A stretch of DNA of 64,000 nucleotides from Osedax fenrisi. Lineage: Eukaryota > Annelida > Polychaeta > Sabellida > Siboglinidae. The stretch spans positions 69,798,720-69,862,719 of the forward strand of contig OZ025242.1 in the NCBI GenBank assembly GCA_964019155.1, given 5' to 3'. The notes beneath the pieces were generated by a model, which worked only from the letters and a program-made list of their open reading frames with translations, was not told the DNA's origin and ran no database searches. Made by a program: the position numbers and the translations under genes. Below, in pieces: positions 37,061 through 47,782 of this stretch (position 1 is the first letter of the stretch; each line of letters starts with the position of its first letter).

Positions 37061-37096
37061 TGAATTCTAATAGAAGTACCTAACCGGAATGCTAAC

Positions 37097-37273
37097 CTGT
37101 AAGCCCGGAAGTCCTATATCACCCCTATCGCCCGTATCGCCCTTAGCACCCAGCGAGCCCGTCCTTCCCGGAGAACCCCGCTCCCCCTTGTACATGGCTT
37201 TAGCCCTACGTCCGGTTCTGCCTCTGGAACCTTTATCTCCTTTCATCGATCTGCCCGGAAGTCCGTTTCTTCC
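37097..37273 (-). CDS. Collagen exon, 177 bp
   Basis: Acceptor AATACTCAG, then 59 codons (starts GRNGLPGRSMKGDKGSRG, ends GDRGDIGLPGLQ), then donor GTTAGC. Two interruptions are visible (RSMKG and RRAKAMYKG). Phase 0. A LINE ends about 40 bp past its donor, leaving very little original intron there. Confidence 0.92.
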
Positions 37274-38300
37274 CTGAGTATTACGTAATCATTAATTCAT
37301 GTCACGTGACTATATATTATATATAGACCTATACCTCTATATATACACCCGTAATTATCGGTACACATACCAGAATTAAGTACATTAAGTACATCGTAAG
37401 GGTGATCATAGGAACCGAAATTTGTGAAATTGGAAAGTATACAAAGCGATCTAGTAAATATCGTATAGAGAATAAAACAAAAAGTAAGTTACAAAAAAAT
37501 GTGACGAAATTGTTGAATAATTGTTGATATGTCGCCCGTCACCCGTCACCCGTCACCCGTCGACTACATAAGATGTACGATGAATTCATATCACCAGAAT
37601 GACATGTTCACCTACGGTAAAATAATGGAAAACGGATGAAAGTAATCATTAATAATAATATTATTTGTAACGGCTAATGCGGGCGCAATAAAGATTACTA
37701 AATAAACAACAAAGATTGCGGCTCTATAATGGAGAAATAGGCCGAATACCGATACGAAATCTACACCTATGTTGTTTAGAAGTTCGGCTCTATCACGTGT
37801 GTGTGTGCGCATGTATGTATGCGTGTGTGCGTGTGTGTGCGTGTGTTATGTAATAAGAGGGCTAAGATTAAGTTATCTGTGTATACTAATGCTAACAGTG
37901 AGGCCAGTGTACACAACCCTCCTCACACTATACTGTTGCTATAGCAACGTGGAATAGCAATACTGTATCGAGTTTAGCCGATACATCTATATCATTAATA
38001 TTTACATTTTTTATATCATATGTATACATATAACTATATCATGTTATATAAACAATTACATCAGAGAAACTATTTCGCCAAGATTAGCAACATCTTTGAG
38101 TAGACTTTTAGACTTCTAGATACTCAGTCAACCAAAATAATAATTTACCACTTTAGTATATTTTATATAGGAACACTGCTGTTATACACTAGCGTTATAC
38201 ACTAGCGTTATACACTAGCGTTATACACTAGTGTTATACACTATATTTAAAATCATAATCTAAACATTATTATTATTAATTTATATTTTTAGGACTATAG

Positions 38301-38352
<52 letters not shown>

Positions 38353-39180
38353 CTGTTTTAAAGTTTTAAATCTAGTTGAGAAACCATATCCCTACGCAGA
38401 CACGTATACATATAGGATAGATTAGAGTATACCAAAACGATAAAAATACACCGATGAGAGAGATAACAAAGATTATCAATTAAAGTCGAGAGCGTTTAGA
38501 GATTATACTATAGCCTATAGGCTATATATAGTCTAGATAGTCTGCTGCAGCGATTAGCTGAGCTAGTGTAACCCCGGATGTAGGCGTAACCCGCACATAT
38601 GTGTGTGTTAATCACTAATAGATACACTCTATAGAGTGTAACTGTATACAGTGTACATTAGTGATGAAAATGATGCTCACATATAAAGCATCGATGCAGT
38701 CTCAGTTGACTAAAATCACAAATCGGTTCGGGCTCGTTTAGCTAGAGTCTCAGCTCGTTTCTTTTCCGAAAATGAAAGTCTCGGCTCGGCATCGATAACC
38801 AAAAGTCTCGGCTCTTCATTACAAAGTTCGGCATCATCAGTACATCACTAGTGTACACTGTACACACACGCGTGTGACGTCACATAGGCGTACTACTGTG
38901 CCACCGTTGCACGCGTATAACGAGTACTGCTGACCTAGATAGCGTAGCGGTACTAGATGTGTACGTTACTATGGTTACAGTCTGCATGTCGTACAGCGTA
39001 CCTACGACTTGCAGTGTATGTCGTACAGGTTTGAAAGCATACACGATAGAAGTATCCTATCGTTTCTCCTGGTCGATATCATTTTAAACGCGAGATATTT
39101 AGAAACGATGTTATAATAATATTCGATATTAGTCTATTTCGTTGTTCCGCTGCTGAAAGGCGCCACGGTAGGGTTAACGC
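37274..39180. other. Intron with short repeats, no gene seen
   Basis: It holds a CGTCACC octamer run (37535-37560) and CA/TG-rich sequence at 37800-37850. It also holds a 13-bp repeat GTTATACACTAGC x5 (about 38180-38245) and (TA)n at about 38309-38352. The small frames at 37612-37957 lack support. Confidence 0.55.
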
Positions 39181-39185
39181 GAAAC

Positions 39186-39188
<3 letters not shown>

Positions 39189-39242
<54 letters not shown>

Positions 39243-39552
39243 GAGAGAGAGATAGAGAGAGTGGGGTAGAGAGAGAGAATGAGGTGTGAGAGAGAGAGAG
39301 TGTGTGTGAGAAAGAGAGAGAGTGAGAGAGAGATAGAGAGAGTGGGTTAGAGAGAGAGAATGAGAGTGTGAGAGAATGAGAGTGTGAGAGATAGAGAGTG
39401 TGTGAGAGAGAGAGAGTGAGAGAGATAGAGAGAGAGAAACTTCGAGAGAGAGAGTGGGTGAGAGAGATAGAATGAGAGTGTGAGAGAGAGAGTGTGTGTG
39501 AGAGAGAGAGAGAAATTCGAGAGAGAGAGAGAGAGGGAGAGAGAGAGATTCC
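39189..39552. repeat. GA-rich low-complexity array
   Basis: Long (GA)n runs are broken by GTGTGT, GGGTGAG and GAGAATGAGAGTGTGAG blocks. The 180-codon Ser/Leu/His frame on the minus strand is a by-product of composition. Confidence 0.95.
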
Positions 39553-39776
39553 GATAGTACTAGAAGCTTCTAGAAGAATGGCCGTCACCGATATGTAGGA
39601 CGACGCGGTATACCTTGCCACAGTTCACGAGTCTTCGGTAGATACAATATCGGCGTCTATTTTCCCGCGTCTAGATTAACGTACGTGTATCAGGTATTAT
39701 GCAATACAGGCGCTCGGTTCTAGTGTCGGTGTACACGTGAACGTATAGGGAATACGCGGATACGGGTAAAGCATTT

Positions 39777-40100
39777 CCCAATAAACAATTTCGGCAGATT
39801 TAAAGCAAAATTAAAGCAGTAACGAAAGTTAAAGCAGATTTTAAGCAGAATTAAGTCAGATTTAATTATATCTTATATGTGATGATTATTAAATCAGAAT
39901 TAAATCAGAATTAAAACAGAATTAAAGCAGATTTTAATAGTTATTTATTAAAGCAGTATATATCTGCTTTAAAAACATTTTAAATATAGAAAATCATTAA
40001 TTAAAGCAGATTCTAAAGCAGAATGTTCGAAAATCTGCTTTAAATTTACTGTTTAATATGCTTTAAATGTGCTTTAAATCTGCCGAAATTGTTTGCTGGG
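39777..40100. mobile_element. MITE with CCCAR-type TIRs and iterated AAAGCAG motif
   Basis: The left end CCCAATAAACAATTTCGGCA and the inverted right end CCCAGCAAACAATTTCGGCA match over about 30 bases. Inside, TTAAAGCAGATT and its complement recur about a dozen times in mirror arrangement. 324 bp, no coding capacity. Confidence 0.87.
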
Positions 40101-40159
40101 TTACACGATAACATAGATAGGTGTTTTATATGTATCGTGAAACACACTACGAAAATTGT

Positions 40160-40265
40160 GGGATAGGTGTGGGATATGTCAGGGATATGTATGGTATACG
40201 AGAGGGATAGGTGTGGGATAGGTGTGGGATAGGTGTGGGATAGGAGTGGGATAGGTATGGGACGT
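40160..40265. repeat. 11-bp GGGATAGGTGT repeat
   Basis: Imperfect units of GTGGGATAGGT, four to six of them tight at 40203-40262. Confidence 0.85.
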
Positions 40266-40521
40266 AGGTATTATGTAATAAGGGTGCTAACAACGGGTAA
40301 GAGACATGTGAATGACTCGCGCGCTATGTTTAAACGTATCTCCGATATTTGTTAATACCTACTACCTATTTGTAAATGATTTCGCGTGGAATATGTCCAA
40401 TACTTTATAACGTGTGTAATGTTTCATTACCAATGATGCGTATGAACGAACACTACCTCAGCTATTACATCGGCGTTACCACTAGGCAAGATAATAGTGA
40501 TACGTGGAATTAAAGTTATAT

Positions 40522-40570
40522 TACGCAATATGTTACGCAAGATGTTACGCAATATGTTACGCAATAGGGT
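40522..40570. repeat. 12-bp ATGTTACGCAAT repeat
   Basis: Four units lie just downstream (gene sense) of the donor of the next exon. Confidence 0.85.
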
Positions 40571-40579
40571 GGGTGTAAC

Positions 40580-40635
40580 CTCTCTTCCGGGTGGTCCGGG
40601 GAGACCTCTTGGAACGACGGTGCTATTCGATTGAC
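40580..40635 (-). CDS. Collagen exon, 56 bp, starts with split glycine codon
   Basis: Acceptor AATGTAG, then GT completing a codon begun by the previous exon, then QSNSTVVP RGLPGPPGRE, then donor GTTACA. The previous exon (41569-41611) ends with a lone G, restoring GGT (Gly). The non-helical QSNSTVVP stretch includes an NST N-glycosylation sequon. Confidence 0.82.
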
Positions 40636-40905
40636 CTACATTAATATTCTAGATTAGTACAAGTATACTAATTAACGATTGATTATTAGTTACTTATTTA
40701 TTCGATTTATATTTAAATAATTATAATATGTATTATTATAATATGGTTAAGTAAGTCTCAGACAACTTATTACAACGTATTATATTATTTTGTGTATTAA
40801 AGTTACTAGTGAAATTATAAAATAGATTTAAAATTACAAAAGTATTATTATTATGAGTCTTACATTTACCAGGATAATAATACTTTAAGCATATATACAT
40901 AATAC

Positions 40906-40962
40906 ATACATACACACATACATACATACATACATACATACATACATACATACATACATACA

Positions 40963-40996
<34 letters not shown>

Positions 40997-41010
40997 CATA
41001 CATACATACA
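40906..41010. repeat. (CATA)n microsatellite
   Basis: About 25 tetranucleotide units with few interruptions. Confidence 0.97.
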
Positions 41011-41282
41011 TAAATACAAAGGGTAATTAATTCTTATTATACATAAATATTAACTCTCATAAATATAAATATCTGTGCAATTATTTCTTAATATATTTTT
41101 CAACATTGGATTTATTTTATTTCTATTTTTAATTATTAAATTTCTACTTGCGTTCATCCTATTATTACCACTATCATTAAAATATCATCTTTATATTGCA
41201 TCATATTTGATACAATACAAGATTAATAATAACTATAGATATTATTATAGTATACTATTCAAAGAGTTGTTAATACTATCTA

Positions 41283-41465
41283 AAGGGGGTACCCACTACA
41301 AGATTTTCCGGAAACTTGTCGGAAATATTGTAACTTTAAAACCATTTTCTATCAAGTTGTAATGGGATACCCCCTATAAAGTTATTATATTTCAGGCAAG
41401 TTGCCGTAAATACTTGTAGTGGGATACCCCCTTAAGGGATACCCCCATAAGGATGGGATACCCCC
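41283..41465. repeat. Palindromic GGGGTATCC repeat, copy 2
   Basis: Contains GGGGGTACCCACTACAAG, TTTCCGGAAACTTGTCGG and ATACCCCCTATAAAG. The block TTTCAGGCAAGTTGCCG is close to the core of the copy at 2803. It ends in repeated GGGATACCCCCTTAAG. Confidence 0.6.
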
Positions 41466-41568
41466 TTAAGAATACATATATAGTTTCAATAAGGTGTCAA
41501 TAAAGTTTCAATAAAGTGTCGATAAAGTATAAATAGGATCAGTTAATCACACAGTTCATAATAATAAC

Positions 41569-41611
41569 CTCCAATTCTATTGAAAGTGTTAATGCATTCC
41601 CCCTTTTCTCC
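41569..41611 (-). CDS. Collagen exon, 43 bp, cysteine-containing
   Basis: Acceptor TTCACACAG, then GEKGECINTFNRIG plus one base, then donor GTTATT. Only the first two triplets are helical. The rest is a non-collagenous insert with one Cys. Phase 1 at its 3' end matches the split codon of the next exon, a strong internal check. Confidence 0.85.
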
Positions 41612-42078
41612 CTGTGTGAAGGTAACATAACATTATACCTGGGTGGGGGGCTTAAAGCGATAGTAGAGCACATTCAGTTCGAAGTAACCATTGCTGTATT
41701 CTATAACGCGGTATTCTTAGAGGTCAAGGTCACGCGACTTTGCACTACCGCTTACAATGAATGACGTATTTAGCGAAAGTAATGCATATTCATTGTAAGT
41801 CTGGGGTGGCGGTGCGCGCGCACACACGAGCTCACGCACGCGCGCACGAACACGCCTACGTGATTGACCACGTGACCGACGCTTCTCTAGAATCCAGTTA
41901 TGAGAAAAGCAATTAAGGTGTGTGTGTGTTTTTGTTGAAAATTGCGAGGATTTGCGAGAAAACGAGGCGATACTGCAAAAAACGAATGCGATTGAGTGAC
42001 AGAAAAGGGGAGGGGTCGGGGGCGTGACGAAATTAGAAAGACACGGAGCGTAAGGCGGTCAGGTCAAACGTAGCTTAC

Positions 42079-42243
42079 TCGTGAACCGGGTCGACCCGGC
42101 AGACCGTTTGTGCCTCGTCTTCCCTGCGTACCTCTATCCCCTTTAGAGCCGAGTACACCCCGCGTGCCCGGGGTTCCGGGTAACCCTTGACCTCCGCGAC
42201 GTCCTCTAGGGCCGCGGGCCGCGTGGCTAGTTATCAAGTTCAA
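42079..42243 (-). CDS. Collagen exon, 165 bp
   Basis: Acceptor ATCACGTTTTAG, then LNLITSHAARGPRGRRGG, then helix ending GTNGLPGRPGSR, then donor GTAAGC. This acceptor gives phase 0. The AACTAG acceptor nearer the helix would break frame with the upstream exon. The first nine residues extend the non-helical end of the upstream exon (LNKKHV). Confidence 0.85.
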
Positions 42244-42304
42244 CTAAAACGTGATGTTGCGGTGATGAACTTCCGGGCCGGTCACGGCCGACTCGCGTAC
42301 TTAC

Positions 42305-42355
42305 CACGTGTTTCTTATTGAGAAACGCCGGTAAACCCTGTCCTCCTTTATGTCC
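42305..42355 (-). CDS. Collagen exon, 51 bp
   Basis: Acceptor TAACAATAG, then GHKGGQGLPAFLNKKHV, then strong donor GTAAGTA. Helical for two triplets only, then an interruption that runs into the next exon. Confidence 0.83.
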
Positions 42356-42446
42356 CTATTGTTATATCGTGTAAAGGATGTGTGACGGTGATGGCGGTGA
42401 TAATGGTGTGTGACGTGGCGGAAGTTAGGCGGCGCTGGTCACTAAC

Positions 42447-42653
42447 GTTGTTTCCGGCGAGTCCTTTATCGCCCAGCGCTCCTTTATCGCCCTTGGAACC
42501 GGATCTGCCGACGTAACCCTTCGACCCCGACGAGCCGAGGTCACCTTTAGGACCGTGTATGCCTCTGTCTCCTTTGATGCCGTCGAAGCCGGGAAGACCG
42601 GTATCCCCCCTGTCGCCCCTGCCACCTAGCGGACCCATTTGTCCGGGTTCCCC
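42447..42653 (-). CDS. Collagen exon, 207 bp (largest)
   Basis: Acceptor CCGTTACAG, then 69 codons of 23 perfect triplets (starts GEPGQMGPLGGRGDRG, ends GDKGLAGNN), then donor GTTAGT. Contains GRGDRGD: the RGD tripeptide at residues 12-14 is a possible integrin site. Longer frames through it are shadows. Confidence 0.94.
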
Positions 42654-43129
42654 CTGTAACGGGCGCCTCACGTTACTCGTGTACACTTATTCACACGTAC
42701 GTTCACATGGTACTGGTTAATTAGTGACGGGAGATTAGTATAATGGACATAGAATATAGTCTATATATAGTTTATAGCTATAGCTATATTATAATATACT
42801 AACTATAGTACTATAGTATACTAGTATACTATAGTTATAACTACAGTTATACATTGTATCGTATTTTTATTTAAAAATATTACGGTATTTACCACACACA
42901 CACATACACACATTACATAATATGTTGATAACAATTTATTATTTAATTATTATGTGGATATTTTTCGATAATAATTATTATATTATAATAATAGCAATAA
43001 CAAATATGATAATAGCATAATTAATATCATAACTTTACGAATACATGTATTACGACATATGTGGAATGTCTGGGAAAGTGAGATCAAATGAATCATCACA
43101 ACAACGTTATTACAGTAACAATATACACG

Positions 43130-43212
43130 CATGCGTTCATACATGCGTTCATACATGCGTTCATCATGCGTTCATACATGCGTTTATACATGCGTTTATA
43201 CATGCGTTTAGT
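43130..43212. repeat. 12-bp CATGCGTTCATA repeat
   Basis: Seven units of CATGCGTT(C/T)ATA, one missing three bases. The small plus-strand frames here follow from the repeat. Confidence 0.95.
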
Positions 43213-43639
43213 ACGAACCAGTGCCTTTATTAAGGATTTGAAAGTGGGGGGGTTTTTGATACTAATTATTTTATCTTCAATTGTACACGAAAAAAATCTA
43301 ATAAAATATATCTACTGATTTATAATAAATAAATAGGATTATAATGTAATCGATTATGACAAAATATGATTTTTTTTCGGGCAAACATATAAAAGTGGGG
43401 TAAAAAAGAATAGGGGGGGGGCAATTATCACTAAAATAACCATTAAAAAGGGAATTGGTTTATACACGTTAGTGCTCGTACAGAGCTCTACCCTTCCACA
43501 AAGACACGCACACACACACGCACACACGCACACATAAGTACGAATGATGTATAAATATATGTATAGATTGTATTGATATAGTATCTAGAGATGTTATCTA
43601 AATCCTACCTCTACGGCAACTAATAAACGTGCGCACCAC

Positions 43640-43711
43640 CTTAACTAGCTGCACTTGTAGTAGGGTTCCTCGGGGTAGACCTCCGCGCAGCCCCATCGGC
43701 CCCCTTTCACC
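43640..43711 (-). CDS. Collagen exon, 72 bp
   Basis: Acceptor CGTTGTAG, then GERGPMGLRGGLPRGTLL, then QVQLVK, then donor GTGGTG. Helical only at the start. The hydrophobic tail could instead be intron if an earlier donor is used, although register with the next exon favours the full 72 bp. Confidence 0.65.
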
Positions 43712-44026
43712 CTACAACGCGAGCGGGTATGTACCTACAAGCGATACAGCACACTTACGCGCCGCACATGCACCGGCTCAACTTCGCACCGACCTGCTGT
43801 ACACGCGCCACTCTAGTTGCAACATGCATGCATCGTGCAACATGCATCGTGCACCATGGATCATGCATCGCGTATCATGCCCGCGTGAGAGGTAAATATA
43901 CGTGCGAGATCATGCGATAACGTGCGAGAGAAAGGCGCTCCCCCTCTAACGGGAGAATGCGGGATTACCGCGCGTCACGTGATGCACAACGGTGACGCGA
44001 AACTGACACGTGACACAAACCCATAC

Positions 44027-44056
44027 CTTTATCGAAACCACGTTGTATTTTTTACC
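44027..44056 (-). CDS. Possible collagen exon, 30 bp
   Basis: Acceptor TTTACAG, then GKKYNVVSIK, then donor GTATGG. In phase with both neighbours and beginning with Gly, but it has no further Gly, so it would be an interruption. Supported by borders and phase only. Confidence 0.5.
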
Positions 44057-44237
44057 CTGTAAATTGTAAACATTAAAGCACGGTGGGGGCGTGGCGGGAG
44101 GGCGTGACGTCCGATCAATGACGTCACGACGTAATATACCTCTATTGTTATGACTTGCGTATAAACTAGGCCGCCATTGGTTAGTCGCACGGAACGCTTG
44201 GGGGACTTCATCTGAAAGTAGCTTAGAGATTAGCTTG

Positions 44238-44270
44238 ACGAGGAGGAGGAGGAGGAGGAGGAGGAGGAGG
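44238..44270. repeat. (GAG)n microsatellite
   Basis: Eleven GAG units. Confidence 0.95.
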
Positions 44271-45029
44271 TTGTGAAGTGGACGATGTGAGCCGGGCTTT
44301 TCGTCCATCTAATATAGTAACCAGTAATCTGTGAATATTGGATATTAGTATTTGAGATTTGGACTACTCATTAATAAGATATTAATCTAATAAATAGCTA
44401 TCTCATATTTGTATATTATGATATTAATGTATGTATTATCGGTTCTAATAATGCTGATCAATATCGGTGAAATATGGTACGTTAGGGATGTATGACATAC
44501 ATTGTATGTTAGATAGTTCCGAATGTGTTAATAGGTGTCGTTAGACCTAAGTTAGGAGAACCGCCTTTCATCAGGGGAAACCACTCGCGGTATATAGAAT
44601 GGCGTTATTATGTATATATGTATATAGTTAAATTACCCGTTAATTTAAATAGTAACTTCAGAAAATTATGTATATTTAAATAAATATAAATAATAAAGTC
44701 GAAAATATATTAAAAATAAAAAAAATATTTATAATTACGAAATAGTTATATAATGGTTATATAATTATATATATATATATAATTATATAGTTATATAATT
44801 ATAATATAGTTTATATGTATATAACGTTCCTAATTACTTCACAATAACCTAGCGAATCTAAATTGTACAACTTTAACGTTAATAATATCTAAGTATCATG
44901 TTATGTATTGGATGTATTTCAAATTTAATTTAAATAAAAAATAAAATCAATACATTGAATACAAGTAAACAAAATCTAGTTTTTTCTTTTAATATATCTA
45001 TACTTTCATATTATCTATAACATTATAAC

Positions 45030-45101
45030 CTTTGGCCCCTGTAAACCATCGTATCCTGGAAGACCCGTATCACCTTGAAGTCCTTCCATACCATCGGAAC
45101 C
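45030..45101 (-). CDS. Collagen exon, 72 bp
   Basis: 24 codons: eight perfect triplets, beginning GSDGMEGLQGDTGLPG and ending GYDGLQGPK, with donor GTTATA. The acceptor (TTATGAAG) is weak. The frame, phase 0 and triplet integrity make it convincing. Confidence 0.87.
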
Positions 45102-45170
45102 CTTCATAAGTCGTACACATTAAAACAGGGTTATTTAATGTACTATTATCATATATATATGTATACGTAC

Positions 45171-45197
45171 CATTTCACCTTTCAAGCCACACTCTCC
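45171..45197 (-). CDS. Collagen micro-exon, 27 bp, with cysteine
   Basis: Acceptor ATACTAG, then GECGLKGEM, then donor GTACGTA. Three triplets, phase 0, one Cys. Confidence 0.78.
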
Positions 45198-46248
45198 CTA
45201 GTATGATTTATTTATATTATTAGAAGTTTTATTAGAAAGTATCATCATTATATGTTAGTGTATATATATATATATATATGTGTGTGTGCGCGCGTGTATG
45301 TGTGTGCATGTGTGTGTATTAACAGTTTAGTAGTAGTAACAACATAACCTATCTATTTAGTAGTATATTATAATAAAGTACACTTATATATAACTTAAAT
45401 CTGTGAAATTTAAATATTATAATATATGTCATATAAGAGATATATTTTCAATATACATTATACAATTTATATTGTATATATATATATATATATATATATC
45501 TGGTGGCTATTGCGGGAGATCGTTCGAAATGTTTACATGTAAAAGATAGGGACATAATGGGTCTACTAAAATATCCAAATAACGAGAGATAAAGTTAAAG
45601 CCGATTTGTTTACTATATACAACATACAATCACATGATACCTAATGTATGTGATCGTACTGCAAGTATTACAAATTAACTTTAAGAAATATTTACTTTTT
45701 TTAATGAAATACAGATTTTGTTTTTATTATAAATGTATCAAAATAATATACATATAAATAAATTTAAATTCCTTATATAACATAATACATATATTATGTA
45801 TAAACTCTAAACAAATTATAAAGATTTATCAAACGATGGAATATTCCCTTATAAATAATATTGAAAATTGAGTAATAACAAATTCCGAGATATAATCTTC
45901 TAACGTTCTAATGTATGTAATACATATGAAATAATATTTTGTATTATATACAATATGCATTTATACAATGGAATACTAATAGTATCTCTAGAAAAAATAA
46001 AATATGTTAAAAATTGTTAATTCAATTCTTAATCTCCAAGTTTAGAAAATGCACTACAACAAATTCCCTAGCATATATAATTTATATATATACAATTGAG
46101 TTTTACTAACACACCTTACCTATGGAAATATATTATGGGAAAATATATTCTAAAATATTACTAGATAGTATCTAATAGATACAAATATAATTTAACATGA
46201 ATAAACATTGGCAATAACTTGACCTATGACATGGGTCTCATGTCCTAA

Positions 46249-46306
46249 TTATCATTATCATTATCATTATCATTATCATTATCATTATCATTATCATTAT
46301 CATTAT
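46249..46306. repeat. (ATTATC)n hexanucleotide repeat
   Basis: Nine to ten units, followed by (TA)n at about 46339-46374. Confidence 0.95.
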
Positions 46307-46335
46307 AAATATAGTAATAGTATCGAAGTTGCTTA

Positions 46336-46378
<43 letters not shown>

Positions 46379-46458
46379 CAAAGTGAATACTTCACAATAG
46401 GTTCATATATAGTGCCACTGTTTGACTGATGATACACACCATATATGGGTTGTAAGTA

Positions 46459-47372
46459 TAGGGGAAAGTCTCCTAATACCGACCCCCTGTGGTATCTCAG
46501 TAACTATAAAAAGATATCAAAAATTATATATATATACATGAACTGTTAGCAATTTAATGATAAATATGAATAAGTATATTGTTTTACAAAATATTCAATC
46601 CTACAATTGTTATTTGATAAAATGTAATATTCTGTTTTTACTTTTTAAATATTTGAATAATAACTTTTTTAAATCATTGTAAATACTTTATTAGAAAAAT
46701 ACTGCGCATAATATTGTAGAACAATAAAATGTTTGTAAATAGTATAAGAATAATTCAATTTGAATAACTATTAACAAAAATATCTTAATTAAAGTAACCC
46801 ATATAATTTTCCTAATACCGACCCCATGTGATTTATAATATCCAATCAAAATAGATCAGTATTTTACTTTAAAATATGTCATAAGTTGTTTGTGTATCAT
46901 TGATATAGATTAAGGATTCATGATTCCATTCGATTATATACATACTGATTAATAACTAAATATTAAATAATAATATATACTATTTTAATATAATTACTAT
47001 AAAGTTTAAATTTAAATGTAATATTACTATTAAAACATAAATTCAATAAAAAATAATTGCGTGCATGTTATAATTAATTATATTTATGAATATCTACTAT
47101 GTTGATTGAATATTATAATACTACAATTATTTATACCACGATTATTTTAGGGGGTCGGTAATATGGGAAGGGGTCGGTATTAGGAACATGTATCCGATTA
47201 CCGACCCCCCTGTTTATTCCTGTAAATATAATTATAATACAAATTTAAAATAGCTACATTATTTATTTCAATAATATTACACTATTTACAAAATTTCAAA
47301 TAAATATATTTTATATTGAATAAGTTATTACAAATAATCATTTAAGGGTCGGTAATCGGAGACTTTCTCCTT
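46459..47372 (-). mobile_element. TAGGGGAAAGT-family TIR element, copy 3 (inverted)
   Basis: The left end TAGGGGAAAGTCTCCTAATA and right end ..GGTAATCGGAGACTTTCTCC are diverged inverses. Internal sequence matches copies 1 and 2 in reverse complement, for example ATCTCAGTAACTATA at about 46493. Internal motifs GGTCGGTAAT and CCGATTACCGACC lie at about 47150-47215. About 914 bp, non-coding. Confidence 0.87.
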
Positions 47373-47457
47373 CATAGCATAAGGTTACTTAGTATTAAAT
47401 ATGTTTAGTTCTTATATTATTATAATTATTATAAGAAATAAAAACAATAACGTATAC

Positions 47458-47458
<1 letters not shown>

Positions 47459-47511
<53 letters not shown>
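47459..47511. repeat. (TA)n microsatellite
   Basis: About 26 TA units next to the satellite region. The small frames on both strands are low-complexity. Confidence 0.95.
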
Positions 47512-47513
<2 letters not shown>

Positions 47514-47571
47514 TATACATATAAGTTTATATATAAATTTATATATATATATATATATTACTATAATATAT

Positions 47572-47725
47572 GTATTATATATAGAACAAATTATAGAAAA
47601 ATACATATATGGTATTAATAGTTGGAAATATATGTATATATGTATGTATGTATGTATGTATATTTATATATATATGTATGTTTATATAGACCATTGATAC
47701 TAGAATGTATTTATATAAATAAATA
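47572..47725 (+). repeat. About 155-bp direct repeat, left copy
   Basis: Starts GTATTATATATAGAACAAAT and ends ATTTATATAAATAAAT. Its twin at 49698-49859 lies just beyond the satellite array, same orientation, differing by few substitutions and TA length. Confidence 0.92.
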
Positions 47726-47782
47726 GATTTATAAAAAAATATTTTTTCTAAAATCTATTCTAAAGTTATATATGCATTATAT

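Noticed and set aside
39079..39621. 180-codon Ser/Leu/His-rich frame
   Set aside because: It arises from the GA-rich array and shows no splice or domain evidence.
39595..39635. Possible exon with donor GTATACC at 39615
   Set aside because: 19 bp between plausible borders does not keep phase and has only one Gly.
44027..44211. Minus-strand frame starting MKSPKRSVRLTNGG after a good acceptor (CTACTTTCAG)
   Set aside because: It has no Gly-X-Y, and its donor is unclear. It overlaps only the small exon 44027-44056, which uses a different acceptor.
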